Position numbers and translations under genes: made by a program
Notes under the pieces: model-generated
What the model was told of the DNA's origin: nothing
Seen by the model: the letters and a program-made list of their open reading frames with translations, nothing else
Databases searched by the model: none
Source: Candidatus Omnitrophota bacterium
Lineage (GTDB): Bacteria; Omnitrophota; Gorgyraeia; Pluralincolimonadales; Pluralincolimonadaceae
DNA length: 64,000 bases
Assembly (NCBI GenBank): GCA_041653595.1
Contig: JBAZFB010000006.1
Location: 1-64,000, forward strand
Direction: 5' to 3'
Part shown: positions 1 to 9,208 of the stretch, piece after piece
Layout: every line of letters begins with the position of its first letter
Numbering within the stretch: the first letter of the stretch is position 1

Positions 1-7
1 TGCGGAC

Positions 8-934
8 CTAGGCCTTCGCTGCGCAGCCCAGCAATCCGACCTTCCTCTTTACAACCAATTTAATTGCGTCACGGGCAGGGCCCAGGTATTTCCTCGGGTC
101 GAACTCGGCCGGCGTCGTAAAAAATACCTTCCTTATCGCGCCCGTCATCGCGAGGCGCAGGTCGGTATCTATATTTATCTTACAGACGTTCATCTTGGCC
201 GCCTTCGTTATCATCTCCTCAGGCACGCCCCTCGCGCCGGGTATCTGGCCGCCGTAATCGTTGCAGATCTTCACGAGGTCGGCCGGCGCGGACGATGCCC
301 CGTGCAGGACGAGCGGAAAGTTGGGCAGCAATTTGCCTATCTTCTCCAGCCTGTCGAAATCGAGTTTCGGTTCACTTTTAAATTTATATGCTCCATGGCT
401 GGTGCCGATAGCTACCGCGAGCGAATCGCATCCGGTGCGTTTTACGAACTCGACCGCCTGGTCCGGGTCGGTGTATATCGCGTCTTTCGCGGCAACCGAG
501 ATATTATCTTCCACGCCGGCAAGCTTTCCGAGTTCTGCCTCGACAGGCACGCCCTTCGCGTGCGCGTAATCGACGACTTGCTTCGTCAGCCTGATATTCT
601 CCTCAAAGGGATACTTCGACCCGTCGATCATGACCGAAGTGAACCCGCCGTCTACGCACGACTTACACATCTCGAAATCCTCGCCGTGGTCCAAGTGCAG
701 GACGCAGTCGATGCCGGTGCACTCCATCGCCGCGTCGACGAGATGGATGAGGTACTGGTGACGCGCGTATTTGCGCGCGCCGGCCGAGACCTGCAGGATA
801 ACAGGAGCTTTCTCTTCGGCTATCGCCTCGGTGATGCCCTGTATGATCTCCATGTTATTTACGTTGAAGGCCCCTACAGCATAACCCTCTTTATATGCCT
901 TCGCGAACATCTCTTTTGTCGATATGAATGCCAT
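8..934 (-). CDS. fba: class II fructose-1,6-bisphosphate aldolase
   Basis: Reversible cleavage of fructose-1,6-bisphosphate to DHAP and glyceraldehyde-3-phosphate in the cytosol, using a catalytic divalent metal (usually zinc). The 308-residue protein has the class II signature: LHLDHG around 79-84 (metal-ligand His83 and catalytic Asp82), VEAELG at 131-136, GTSHGAYK with His180, VLHGASS with His211, and the phosphate-binding NIDTDLR at 254-260. The length fits the ~300-aa class IIB (GatY/KbaY/FbaA-like) proteins; related tagatose-bisphosphate aldolases cannot be excluded. An AAAGGAG ribosome site lies just upstream of the ATG. It is the last visible gene of a long sugar-metabolism operon, 27 bases after ahcY. 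Confidence 0.95.
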   Translation of the reverse strand: MAFISTKEMFAKAYKEGYAVGAFNVNNMEIIQGITEAIAEEKAPVILQVSAGARKYARHQYLIHLVDAAMECTGIDCVLHLDHGEDFEMCKSCVDGGFTSVMIDGSKYPFEENIRLTKQVVDYAHAKGVPVEAELGKLAGVEDNISVAAKDAIYTDPDQAVEFVKRTGCDSLAVAIGTSHGAYKFKSEPKLDFDRLEKIGKLLPNFPLVLHGASSAPADLVKICNDYGGQIPGARGVPEEMITKAAKMNVCKINIDTDLRLAMTGAIRKVFFTTPAEFDPRKYLGPARDAIKLVVKRKVGLLGCAAKA

Positions 935-961
935 CTTGAGCTCCTCTCCTTTATTTTGTTT

Positions 962-2218
962 TTATGTCCCCACTTCCCAGGAAGACAGGTATTCCTGCTG
1001 TTCCCTGGTCAGGGTATCTATTTTTATCTTCATCGACTCGAGTTTCAGCGCAGCGATCTTCTCGTCTATGTCTTTCGGGACAGGGTAGACCTTGTTCTGT
1101 AATCTCTTCGAACTCTTTACGACGAATTCCGCGGAGAACGCCTGGTTCGCGAACGACATGTCCATGACCTGCGCCGGATGGCCTTCCGCCGCCGCGAGGT
1201 TTATGAGCCTGCCCTCGCCGAGGAGATTTATCCTGCGGCCGTCCTTCATCGTATATTCGTCCACAAAATCCCTTATCCTCCTCTTCTTCCTGCTCATCTT
1301 CTCGAGGGCCGGGATATCTATCTCGGCGTTGAAATGGCCGGAATTGCAGATTATCGAGCCGTCCTTTAACGCCTTGAAATGTTCGCCCCTGATGACATTC
1401 AAGTCGCCGGTGACGGTCACGAAGATATCGCCGATCTTAGCCGCGTCTTTCATCGGCATGACCCTGAACCCGTCCATTACCGCTTCTATCGCCTTGAGCG
1501 GATCGACCTCGGTGACAATGACGTTGGCTCCCAGGCCTTTCGCGCGGGATGCGGCGCCTTTTCCGCACCAGCCGTACCCGGCGACGACAAAATTCGTCCC
1601 GGCCACGAGCTCGTTCGTCGCCCTTATGATGCCGTCGATCGTCGACTGGCCCGTCCCGTAACGGTTATCGAACATATGTTTTGTCAGCGCGTCGTTTACC
1701 GCGATGACCGGGAAAAGGAGAAGCCCTTTCTGCTCGAGGCTCTTCAGCCTTATGACGCCTGTCGTCGTCTCCTCTGTCCCCGCTAAGATATTCTTCACGA
1801 GGTCCTGCCTCTTCGAATGTATCGTCGAGACGAGGTCCGCCCCATCATCCATTGTGATATTGGGGCGGTGGTCTAGCGCCGCGTTTATATGCTTATAATA
1901 TGTCTTGCCGTCCTCGCCTTTGATGGCGAATACCGGTATCCCATAATCTTTGACCAGCGACGCCGCGACGTCATCCTGGGTGGAAAGCGGGTTTGACGCG
2001 CATAAGACGCAATCGGCTCCGCCGGCCTTAAGCGTAAGCATGAGCGCGGCCGATTCGGTCGTCACGTGGAGGCAGCATGATATCCTGACTCCCTTTAGCG
2101 GCCTCTCCTTCGCGAACCTCTTGCGTATTAGCTTCAGGACCGGCATATTCTCGTCGGCCCATTCTATGCGCAGCTTCCCCCTTTTCGCCAGGCCTATATT
2201 TTTAATATGGTATTTCAT
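962..2218 (-). CDS. ahcY: adenosylhomocysteinase (S-adenosylhomocysteine hydrolase), archaeal/Thermotoga-like type
   Basis: Hydrolyses S-adenosylhomocysteine to adenosine and homocysteine, removing the inhibitory product of methyltransferases. I start at the ATG at 2218 (418 aa), which forms an ATGA overlap with the metK stop; an open extension to 2260 reads through metK and is not homologous. Visible motifs are HVTTESA (51-57), GTEETTTG (147-154), the substrate Lys/Asp in ALTKHMFDN (177-185) and the NAD loop GYGWCGKG (214-221). The C-terminus ends in EYLSSWEVGT and lacks the Lys-x-x-x-Tyr tail of classical eukaryotic and bacterial enzymes, matching the shorter archaeal/Thermotoga type. Pairing with metK makes a compact SAM cycle. 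Confidence 0.95.
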   Translation of the reverse strand: MKYHIKNIGLAKRGKLRIEWADENMPVLKLIRKRFAKERPLKGVRISCCLHVTTESAALMLTLKAGGADCVLCASNPLSTQDDVAASLVKDYGIPVFAIKGEDGKTYYKHINAALDHRPNITMDDGADLVSTIHSKRQDLVKNILAGTEETTTGVIRLKSLEQKGLLLFPVIAVNDALTKHMFDNRYGTGQSTIDGIIRATNELVAGTNFVVAGYGWCGKGAASRAKGLGANVIVTEVDPLKAIEAVMDGFRVMPMKDAAKIGDIFVTVTGDLNVIRGEHFKALKDGSIICNSGHFNAEIDIPALEKMSRKKRRIRDFVDEYTMKDGRRINLLGEGRLINLAAAEGHPAQVMDMSFANQAFSAEFVVKSSKRLQNKVYPVPKDIDEKIAALKLESMKIKIDTLTREQQEYLSSWEVGT

Positions 2219-3369
2219 GCTCTCCTCGCGAGTGCGGCGGCCTTGTCGGTCTTCTCCCACGAGAAGCCCATGTCCTCGCGCCCGAAGTGGCCGTATGCCG
2301 CGGTCTTCCTGTAAAAAGGTTTCCTCAGGTCGAGCGTCTCGATTATGCCCTTGGGGGTCAGGTCAAAGTTCTCTTTCACGAGTTTTTCCAGCTTCGAATC
2401 GGAGACCTTGCCCGTGCCGAAGGTATCAACATTTATCGAGACCGGCTCCGCCCTGCCGATGACATAAGCGATCTGGAGCTGGCATTTGTCGGCCAGGCCC
2501 GCCGCGACGATGTTCTTCGCTACGTATCTCATCATATAGGCTGCCGAACGGTCGACCTTCGTCGGGTCCTTGCCGGAGAAAGCGCCGCCGCCGTGCGGGG
2601 TGGCGCCGCCGTAGGTGTCCACGATTATCTTCCTGCCGGTCATGCCCGTATCCGACTGGGGCCCGCCGACCAAAAAGACGCCGGTCTGGTTGATGAAAAA
2701 TTCCGTATCTTTCGTAAGGTAATCGCCGACGACCGGCTTGATCACCTTCTCGATTATGTCTTTGCGCCCTTTACTCGAAAAAGCGTTCTTCTCTACGGCC
2801 TCATCGGTATGTTGAGCGGCGATAACCACATTCGTGACCGTCCTCGGCTTGCCGTTCACGTAATCGACCGTGACCTGCGATTTGCCGTCCGGGCCGAGAT
2901 ATTTCAATATCCCCTTCTTCCTGACCTCGGAAAGTTTCAATGATAATTTATGCGCGAGCATTATCGGCAGCGGCATCAGTTCCTTCGTCTCGCGGCAGGC
3001 GTACCCGAACATCATTCCCTGGTCTCCGGCGCCGCCCCTATCGACGCCCTGCGAGATATCGGGCGACTGGGAGTGTATCGCGTTCAGAATCGCGCAGGTA
3101 TGGTAGTCGAACCCGTACTTCTGGTCCGAATAACCTATATCTTTAAGGACGTTGCGGCAGAGGTCGTGCACGTGCACAAAAGTCTTCGTGGTTATCTCCC
3201 CGCCGACAATGATCAGGCCCATCGTGACATACGTCTCGCACGCGACCCTGCCCCTCGGGTCGTCCTTAAGGACGGCGTCAAGGACGCCGTCGGATATCTG
3301 GTCGCATACTTTGTCCGGATGGCCTTCCGTTACCGACTCTGACGTAAAAAGATAATCTCTCTTTTCCAT
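2215..3369 (-). CDS. metK: S-adenosylmethionine synthetase (methionine adenosyltransferase)
   Basis: Makes S-adenosylmethionine from methionine and ATP. The 384-residue length is typical. Motifs include TEGHPDK at 14-20 (ATP-binding His), GAGDQG at 113-118, the glycine-rich GGGAFSGKDPTKVDRSAAY stretch near 255-275 (phosphate binding) and AEPVSI near the C-terminal domain. A GGAGAAAGAGG-type ribosome site precedes the ATG at 3369. Its stop overlaps the ahcY start by four bases, so the two genes are probably translationally coupled. No SAM riboswitch-like structure is evident in the 19-base gap upstream. Confidence 0.97.
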   Translation of the reverse strand: MEKRDYLFTSESVTEGHPDKVCDQISDGVLDAVLKDDPRGRVACETYVTMGLIIVGGEITTKTFVHVHDLCRNVLKDIGYSDQKYGFDYHTCAILNAIHSQSPDISQGVDRGGAGDQGMMFGYACRETKELMPLPIMLAHKLSLKLSEVRKKGILKYLGPDGKSQVTVDYVNGKPRTVTNVVIAAQHTDEAVEKNAFSSKGRKDIIEKVIKPVVGDYLTKDTEFFINQTGVFLVGGPQSDTGMTGRKIIVDTYGGATPHGGGAFSGKDPTKVDRSAAYMMRYVAKNIVAAGLADKCQLQIAYVIGRAEPVSINVDTFGTGKVSDSKLEKLVKENFDLTPKGIIETLDLRKPFYRKTAAYGHFGREDMGFSWEKTDKAAALARRA

Positions 3370-3388
3370 TCTCTTTCCTCTTTCTCCT

Positions 3389-4129
3389 TTATTTTTCCTG
3401 GAAACTTAAATTAGCCCTGCGGTACGATTCCAGGTCACCGATATCGTACCATACCCCTTTGAATACGTAACACCTGACTTCTTCTCTCTTGCTGAGCCAC
3501 TGTATAAAATGGCCGGGCGCGTCCTTTTCATCTCCCGCCTTAAGAAATTCCTCTATGAGGCCCAATTTGCCCTCCGGGAAATAATAAATGCCCGTAGCTA
3601 TCAAAGACGTCGGCGGGTCCTCGGGCTTCTCCAGGAAATTGATCATGTCGCCTTTTTCGTCAACTTCCACGACGCCGTAGATGCTCGCCTTCTTCCTGTC
3701 GCCGATATCATACGCGCCGATAGCGAAATTCCCGGGGGACTTCTCCGCGTAATCCGCGAAACCCTTCAATCCCCAGTCGAACATATTATCGCCGGCGAGG
3801 ACTATCATGTCGTCCTGTATCTTCTGCCTTTTGACCGCGAGCCTTATATCGCCTATCGCGCCTAGCCTGTCGTCGTTCGTCGTGCTGCCGTCGTCCTCGA
3901 GGATCACCTTCTTGGCGGACTTGACCGTCTTAAGCCAATCGCCGAACACCCCGTAGAACTTCCGGTTCGTCACTATATATATCGCGTTTATCCCTTTTAT
4001 ATCGCAGAGTTTTTGGACCAGGTGGTCGGCTATAGTCTTCCTGCCCACGGTCAATAGCGGCTTCGGCTTGTCTTTTGTCAGGGGATATAACCGCGTCGCG
4101 TATCCGGCGGCGAGGATAACGGCTTTCAT
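3389..4129 (-). CDS. sugar-phosphate nucleotidyltransferase
   Basis: Transfers NMP from an NTP to a sugar 1-phosphate, giving an NDP-sugar precursor. The N-terminus has the nucleotidyltransferase signature LAAGYATRLYPLT followed by KPKPLL (residues 6-26), with the G-x-x-T-R-L loop and conserved Lys. VLAGDNMF near 115-122 resembles the metal-binding Asp region. The 246-residue protein consists of the Rossmann-like catalytic domain only and lacks a left-handed beta-helix, so it is RmlA/HddC-like in size. The nucleotide and sugar cannot be told from sequence. It overlaps the isomerase gene by ATGA, which suggests mannose- or glucose-phosphate-derived precursor supply. Confidence 0.85.
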   Translation of the reverse strand: MKAVILAAGYATRLYPLTKDKPKPLLTVGRKTIADHLVQKLCDIKGINAIYIVTNRKFYGVFGDWLKTVKSAKKVILEDDGSTTNDDRLGAIGDIRLAVKRQKIQDDMIVLAGDNMFDWGLKGFADYAEKSPGNFAIGAYDIGDRKKASIYGVVEVDEKGDMINFLEKPEDPPTSLIATGIYYFPEGKLGLIEEFLKAGDEKDAPGHFIQWLSKREEVRCYVFKGVWYDIGDLESYRRANLSFQEK

Positions 4130-5199
4130 CTGAACTTGCTCAACTCCTTTTTAAGGTTGACGATCCTCTCGACCGGCGTCGGGTCGACGCCATTTTGGAT
4201 CGCGAGGTAACAGCTCACGAAATCCCCGGTATTTATAAGGTTGAACATCCTCGAGAGGAGGTTCCTGCCTTTCGATCTCAGCTCTATGACCTTCGTTTCC
4301 TTCCCTATCATCGTCTTCGTTATCTCTATCCTCTTCGCGACGCGCGGATGCTCGCTCTCGTCCCTCAATATCACGACCGCGAGGTCCTTAAGCAGTTTCT
4401 CCGGCCCTTCCCACCCGACCGTCTCATTATGGTTCAGCTCCGGGAAGACGTGCGTCGAGGCGAGGGTCTTCGCGTTCTCGGCTAACTGGCCCCTCCATCT
4501 CACGACGATCGAATCGATATGTTTATTGGCGCCGTAGATTATCACGTATTTCCCACTCAATTCCTTCGCGATCTTTTTGGCAATATTTTTTGGCGAGGGG
4601 ACCTCCGGGCCGATGACGTTGTCGCGGAATTCCCTCATATCGGCTATCGCCTCCTCGACATTCCCGGTCTTGTCATCGATGAAACCAAATTTATGCAGCA
4701 CATCCAGCCAGCTGAAGAACGAATATCCTAGCGCCGACCTCGGCGGGTTGCCGCCCGGTATATAAATGACCGGCACCTTGTCCTCCTTAGCGAGGACCTC
4801 TAGTTTGCCGCCTGAGGTTATCGCGATTATTTTCGCGCCCTTCTGCCTCGCTTCCGCGTATGAGGATAGGGTCTCTTCCGTGTCGCCCGAATAGCTGCAG
4901 GCGAAAAAGAGCGTATCCTTTCCCACGAACCTGGGCAGGGTATAATCGCGGCTCACGAATATGGGGATCTTTATCTCGTCGGTAAGGTAAGAACGCAGGA
5001 GGTCGGCGCCTATCGCCGATCCGCCGAGCCCTGAAAACACGATATTTTTGCAGCCGGCGCCGATATACGACTGGGGAACGAAGAAATCCTTCCCGATGGA
5101 AAAGGCGTTCTCGCATTGCTCCGGGAATTTCACTATCAAGTCGAGCATGCCTGATTTGTCTATCTTTTTCACCTGGTCCATATTATCGATGTCGTTCAA
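4126..5199 (-). CDS. bifunctional phosphoglucose/phosphomannose isomerase
   Basis: Interconverts glucose-6-P or mannose-6-P with fructose-6-P. The 357-residue protein has a duplicated SIS fold: GLGGSAIG at 57-64, CSYSGDTEE at 101-109 (sugar-phosphate loop) and PRSALGYS at 153-160, a signature of the archaeal-type PGI/PMI family (TIGR02128-like). ELNHNE around 265-270 matches the catalytic Glu/His region. The start is TTG at 5199, supported by AAAGGAG six bases upstream; the next in-frame ATG (5181) is worse placed. It sits between PTS enzyme I and a sugar nucleotidyltransferase in one operon. A second PGI-like gene may begin at 63859. Confidence 0.9.
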   Translation of the reverse strand: MNDIDNMDQVKKIDKSGMLDLIVKFPEQCENAFSIGKDFFVPQSYIGAGCKNIVFSGLGGSAIGADLLRSYLTDEIKIPIFVSRDYTLPRFVGKDTLFFACSYSGDTEETLSSYAEARQKGAKIIAITSGGKLEVLAKEDKVPVIYIPGGNPPRSALGYSFFSWLDVLHKFGFIDDKTGNVEEAIADMREFRDNVIGPEVPSPKNIAKKIAKELSGKYVIIYGANKHIDSIVVRWRGQLAENAKTLASTHVFPELNHNETVGWEGPEKLLKDLAVVILRDESEHPRVAKRIEITKTMIGKETKVIELRSKGRNLLSRMFNLINTGDFVSCYLAIQNGVDPTPVERIVNLKKELSKFR

Positions 5200-5210
5200 T
5201 ATATTCTCCT

Positions 5211-6947
5211 TTACTGGAGGCCGGGGAGGACTTCCCTGAGTTTCCTGGCGGCGAATTCCTCTATTTCGGTGCCGGTCGAGAAAGTAAGGGCCTCATTCGC
5301 TATTTGTTGGGCGGCCTTATACTCGACCGACCTTATTATCTGTTTGATCCTCGGGATATTGACCGGGCTTGTCGAGAACTCATCGAGGCCAAAACCGAGC
5401 AAAAGCAGCGCGAAAGCCGGATCGCCGGCCATCTCGCCGCACATCCCTACCGATATATTCGCCTTGTGGCCGATATCTATGACGCTCTTTATCAGCCTCA
5501 GGACGGCCGGATGCGCCGGCTCGTAAAGATACGCGATCTTTTCGTTGACCCTGTCGACGGCCAGCGAATATTGTATCAGGTCGTTCGTCCCTATTGAGAA
5601 GAAATCCACTTCCTTGGCGAGTATATCCGCGGTCATCGCCGCCGAGGGAACCTCGATCATCGCGCCAACCTCGATGTTCTGGTCGAACGGGACGTTCTCC
5701 CTCCTGAGCTCGTCTTTCATCTCGCCAAGCAGTTTGTTCGCCTCGCGGAGCTCTTCCACTCCCGAGATCATGGGATACATTATCTTGAGCTTGCCGTGCG
5801 CCGAAGCCCTCAGTATGGCGCGCAATTGTACCTTAAAGATGTCAGGGCGCGCCAGGCAGAACCTTATCGCCCTCCATCCCATGAACGGGTTCATCTCTTT
5901 GGCTATTTTCAACTGGGACATGAATTTATCGCCGCCGAGGTCGAGGGTCCTTACGACGACGGAATCCGGCGACATCTGTTCCGCGACATTCTTATAGGCC
6001 GCGTATTGCTCCTCTTCGGTGGGAAGTTCAGTGTGTTCAAGATAAAAAAATTCGGTCCTGTAAAGCCCGATGCCGTTCGCGCCGTGCGATTTTACCGACG
6101 GCATCTCATCGGGTATCTCGATATTGGCTGAAAGGTGTACCTGGCGCCCGTCGCGCGTCACGCAAGGCAGGTCGCGCAGGTGCGTCAGCGAGGCGTCGAA
6201 TTCGGCGATCTTGGTCTTCGCCTGCTCGTATTTCGCGAGCGTCTCCTGGTCGGGATCGGTTATGACAAACCCGTTCGAGCCGTCCACTATTATAGTGTCG
6301 CCGCTCTTTACGCCCTTCGTTACATTCTTCAGGCCGACGACCGCCGGTATCTCGAGCGCCTTCGCCATGATGGCGGTATGGGATGTCTTGCCGCCTATAT
6401 CCGTAGCAAAAGCTATGACATTCTTCTTATGGAGGGAAGCCGTGTCCGACGGCGAAAGGTCATAAGCTATCACGATGACTTTCTCGCCTATATCCGCGAG
6501 CGTCTCGCGTTTCTTGCCCAGCAGGTGGAGCAGGACCCTCTTTCCGATATCGCGGATGTCCGCGACGCGCTCCTTGAGGTATTCGTCCTCGACCTTCTGG
6601 AACGCGCTTATATACCTTTTGACGACATCGTCGAATATATACTCGACGCACACGAGGTCTTTCTTTAGCCTGGCTATGACCTCCTCGATAAGCGTGCGGT
6701 CCTCGAGCACCAACAGGTGGGCGTTGAAGATCTCGGCGTGTTTTATGCCCAGTTGTTCTGAGATGCGTTCCTGGATGCCCAGTATCTCCTGCCTCGTCTG
6801 GATAAGGGCGTCCTCAAAGCGCGCGATCTCGCGGGGCAGGTCCTTCTCCGGGATATCCCTCTTTATAACGGTATAGGCCTCGCTGTCTAATATGAAGACC
6901 TTGCCTATAGCGACACCGGGCGAAGCCGGTATGCCTTTAAGCAGCAT
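5211..6947 (-). CDS. ptsI: phosphoenolpyruvate-protein phosphotransferase (PTS enzyme I)
   Basis: Autophosphorylates from PEP and passes the phosphate to HPr. The 578-residue length is normal. The phospho-histidine loop GGKTSHTAIMAK places the active His at residue 190. The C-terminal PEP-binding barrel shows GIGLYRTEF, GGDK, ALRAS-type loops and GMCGEMAGD near the C-terminus with the catalytic Cys. Its ATG overlaps the end of the HPr gene by 11 bases. No EIIB or EIIC component is encoded in the window, so the local phosphorelay (EI, HPr, EIIA) looks regulatory, or its permease lies elsewhere. Confidence 0.96.
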   Translation of the reverse strand: MLLKGIPASPGVAIGKVFILDSEAYTVIKRDIPEKDLPREIARFEDALIQTRQEILGIQERISEQLGIKHAEIFNAHLLVLEDRTLIEEVIARLKKDLVCVEYIFDDVVKRYISAFQKVEDEYLKERVADIRDIGKRVLLHLLGKKRETLADIGEKVIVIAYDLSPSDTASLHKKNVIAFATDIGGKTSHTAIMAKALEIPAVVGLKNVTKGVKSGDTIIVDGSNGFVITDPDQETLAKYEQAKTKIAEFDASLTHLRDLPCVTRDGRQVHLSANIEIPDEMPSVKSHGANGIGLYRTEFFYLEHTELPTEEEQYAAYKNVAEQMSPDSVVVRTLDLGGDKFMSQLKIAKEMNPFMGWRAIRFCLARPDIFKVQLRAILRASAHGKLKIMYPMISGVEELREANKLLGEMKDELRRENVPFDQNIEVGAMIEVPSAAMTADILAKEVDFFSIGTNDLIQYSLAVDRVNEKIAYLYEPAHPAVLRLIKSVIDIGHKANISVGMCGEMAGDPAFALLLLGFGLDEFSTSPVNIPRIKQIIRSVEYKAAQQIANEALTFSTGTEIEEFAARKLREVLPGLQ

Positions 6948-7206
6948 CTATCTCTCCTGCTAAAACCTGTTCAAGCTCAACCATGGCCTTTTCGGCGTCT
7001 TCCCCGTCGACCTTCAGGGTGACCTGGGCGCCTTTTCCGGCCGCGAGCATGAGTATGCCCATGATAGACTTGCCGTTGACTTCAAGCTTTCCCTTTTTCA
7101 CGACGACTTCCGAGTCGTATTTATTAGCGATCTGCACAAAGATCGCGGCAGGCCTGGCGTGAAGCCCCGACTTGTTCTTTATGGTTATCTTCTTCTCTGT
7201 TATCAT
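6937..7206 (-). CDS. ptsH: phosphocarrier protein HPr
   Basis: Small cytosolic phosphocarrier between EI and EIIA. The 89-residue sequence has the active-site SGLHARPA with His16, and VNGKSIMGIL with Ser47, equivalent to the regulatory Ser46 phosphorylated by HPr kinase in Firmicutes and many Gram-negatives. The residues around this serine (Lys-Ser-Ile-Met-Gly) match the HPrK-recognised form. No hprK is visible in the window. GAGGAA lies upstream of the ATG. Its position beside yvcK recalls the Bacillus arrangement of yvcK with the HPr homologue crh. Confidence 0.95.
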   Translation of the reverse strand: MITEKKITIKNKSGLHARPAAIFVQIANKYDSEVVVKKGKLEVNGKSIMGILMLAAGKGAQVTLKVDGEDAEKAMVELEQVLAGEIDAA

Positions 7207-7207
7207 C

Positions 7208-9208
7208 TCATTCCTCTATTTTGATATTTTTTGTGATCTTCACGCCCCATACCGCGCCCGGCGCGAGCTTGAACTTCCAATGGAACAGGACCGAAAGCTC
7301 TTGGTAAGTCCTTTCCAGCCCCTGCTCCGAATCCGATACCGTCTCTACCGGGAAATACCAGAGATCCGAGGCCTTCGATATCTCAAAATCTATTTTTACT
7401 CCGTACCACTGGTCATTGACGTTTATGTTCGTCAACCCGTGCGCCTCGCCCACCTTGTTGAGGTGCGGGTCCTTCAACGAATAATTAAATTCCACGCCGA
7501 ACCAGGGCTCGAACTCCCTCGTATCTAGGTTCGTTATCTTGTATTCTATTTCCATCTCCTGGCTGTCCGGCCTGATGCTTATACTTTTCGCGACCCTTAA
7601 TTTATACGCGTCGCCGGAGCCGGCGTAATAATTGCCGTCGCGTGTGAGTTCGACCGCGATACCCTTCGGCCTCGCCTCTTTCTTTATATCATATTTATAT
7701 TCGCCGCCCAGGAAATCCCCGGCCTCGCCGTATTTGCACGCCGCGAAATCCTTCACCGTCGTGCCTTCCTTCAAAAAATGGTCCAAAAGCGATACGCGCC
7801 TGTAAGAATCGTAGCTTAAGTCGGCGACGAGCTCGGCGTCCTTCGCCCTCGAGACATCATGTATCGAGTCTATCCCGCCGTCTTTCTTACCGGTGTCGCG
7901 GGCTTTCGCCTTCTCCAGCGCCTTGTCGTGGTACGGTTCCCTGCGCCTCGCCAGCGTATTCGTCATGTTCAGCGCGAGCGGCTTGAAATCCAGTTCAAAG
8001 AGCGTTCCGCCGTTATGCGGCGAAAGATCGAGTTCCAGTTTCGAATTCGATATTAACACTTCATCATATGAATCGCAGTCGAGATCCGTCTCTACCGACT
8101 CGACCCAGTTCGCGTCCTTGTGCGCGGCCTTATCGAGTTCCTTCTGCGCCTTTATAAGATTAGAATATACGGCCGAGCGCAGGTGGTTCAGGTAGAGCCC
8201 GCCGAAGACCCCGTGCCAGTAGGCGCAATTGCACTGGCCCTTATAAAGGTACTCCAGCGCCTTCTTCGACTTGGCTCCGGCGACCAGCCCGCTCACGAAC
8301 TGCATCTTCTTCTGCATGCTGTTCGATTCGGGATATTTCACCAAAAAATTCTTGAAATAACCGCCGCTCCACTCCATCATCTCGCGGTAGCTCGCGCACG
8401 TCAGGTATATCCTGCCGGTCGGGCCGTTCTCTTTTATATATTCGGTCAGCGTTGTCGTCCTGATCCACGCCGATTCCTTCTCGAGGGCGCCGAAGAAATT
8501 TTCGAGCCACTTCTCCTCGAAAACCCACTTGTGCGTCCCGGGCCAGACGCCGAATTTCTCGCCGTCGTCCGCGTATAAACTTGCCGGGAACCCCTTCTCC
8601 TTCTGCTGCCCCAGATAGTCTATCGTCTCCTGGGGCATCCTGAACGGTATAGTATATCTTAATTTCTCGGAACCGGGGAATATGAATAATTTCTCCCCGT
8701 CGTCCTCGGTCACGTAATATCCGGAAAGGCCGTCCGGCTTCTGCCCTACATACGTAAAATGCCAGTCATCGACTATCGCGAACTTTATACCTGCCTTCGC
8801 CAGGGGCTTTATGAGCGTCGGCTCCCATACCCTCTCGGTCAGCCATACGCCGCTTGCCTCGTAGCCGGTAAAGCCTTTTATCTTCTCGTTCATCAGCTTT
8901 ACCTGGCCGAGTATATCGCGCTCGGGTATGAGCGTCAGTATCGGCTCATAATAACCGCCCGAAAGCATCTCGACCTGCCCGCGCCCGGCCATCTCTTTCA
9001 GCATCTTGATGAATTCGGGATGCTTCGCGGCTATCCAGTCGAGCAGGCAGCCCGAATAATGCAGCGCCGCCTTAAGCCGCGGATGCCTGTAAAGCGATTC
9101 CAAAAAGGGCAGATACGACTTTTCGTACGACTCGGCGAATATCCACTCGAAATTCCCGTCCGGCTGGTGGGAATGTATCGCCAGTAAAAGATCGATCTTC
9201 TGCGGCAT
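7208..9208 (-). CDS. glycoside hydrolase family 57 enzyme (4-alpha-glucanotransferase / alpha-amylase type)
   Basis: Likely cleaves or transfers alpha-1,4-glucan segments. The 666-residue protein follows the architecture of the Thermococcus litoralis 4-alpha-glucanotransferase: an N-terminal GH57 domain and C-terminal beta-sandwich domains (DUF1925/DUF1926-like). GH57 motifs are HSHQP (12-16), GGYYEP (84-89), WLTERVWEP (122-130, nucleophile Glu125) and YADDGEKFG (212-220, acid/base Asp214). There is no signal peptide, so it acts in the cytosol, plausibly on storage glucan. Start overlaps the yvcK stop by one base (TGATG). Substrate (glucanotransferase against amylase) is not resolved by sequence. 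Confidence 0.9.
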   Translation of the reverse strand: MPQKIDLLLAIHSHQPDGNFEWIFAESYEKSYLPFLESLYRHPRLKAALHYSGCLLDWIAAKHPEFIKMLKEMAGRGQVEMLSGGYYEPILTLIPERDILGQVKLMNEKIKGFTGYEASGVWLTERVWEPTLIKPLAKAGIKFAIVDDWHFTYVGQKPDGLSGYYVTEDDGEKLFIFPGSEKLRYTIPFRMPQETIDYLGQQKEKGFPASLYADDGEKFGVWPGTHKWVFEEKWLENFFGALEKESAWIRTTTLTEYIKENGPTGRIYLTCASYREMMEWSGGYFKNFLVKYPESNSMQKKMQFVSGLVAGAKSKKALEYLYKGQCNCAYWHGVFGGLYLNHLRSAVYSNLIKAQKELDKAAHKDANWVESVETDLDCDSYDEVLISNSKLELDLSPHNGGTLFELDFKPLALNMTNTLARRREPYHDKALEKAKARDTGKKDGGIDSIHDVSRAKDAELVADLSYDSYRRVSLLDHFLKEGTTVKDFAACKYGEAGDFLGGEYKYDIKKEARPKGIAVELTRDGNYYAGSGDAYKLRVAKSISIRPDSQEMEIEYKITNLDTREFEPWFGVEFNYSLKDPHLNKVGEAHGLTNINVNDQWYGVKIDFEISKASDLWYFPVETVSDSEQGLERTYQELSVLFHWKFKLAPGAVWGVKITKNIKIEE

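Noticed and set aside
302..1102. Long plus-strand open frame opposite fba and ahcY
   Set aside because: It is the antisense shadow of two well-supported genes in GC-rich DNA, has no ribosome site and no recognisable domain.
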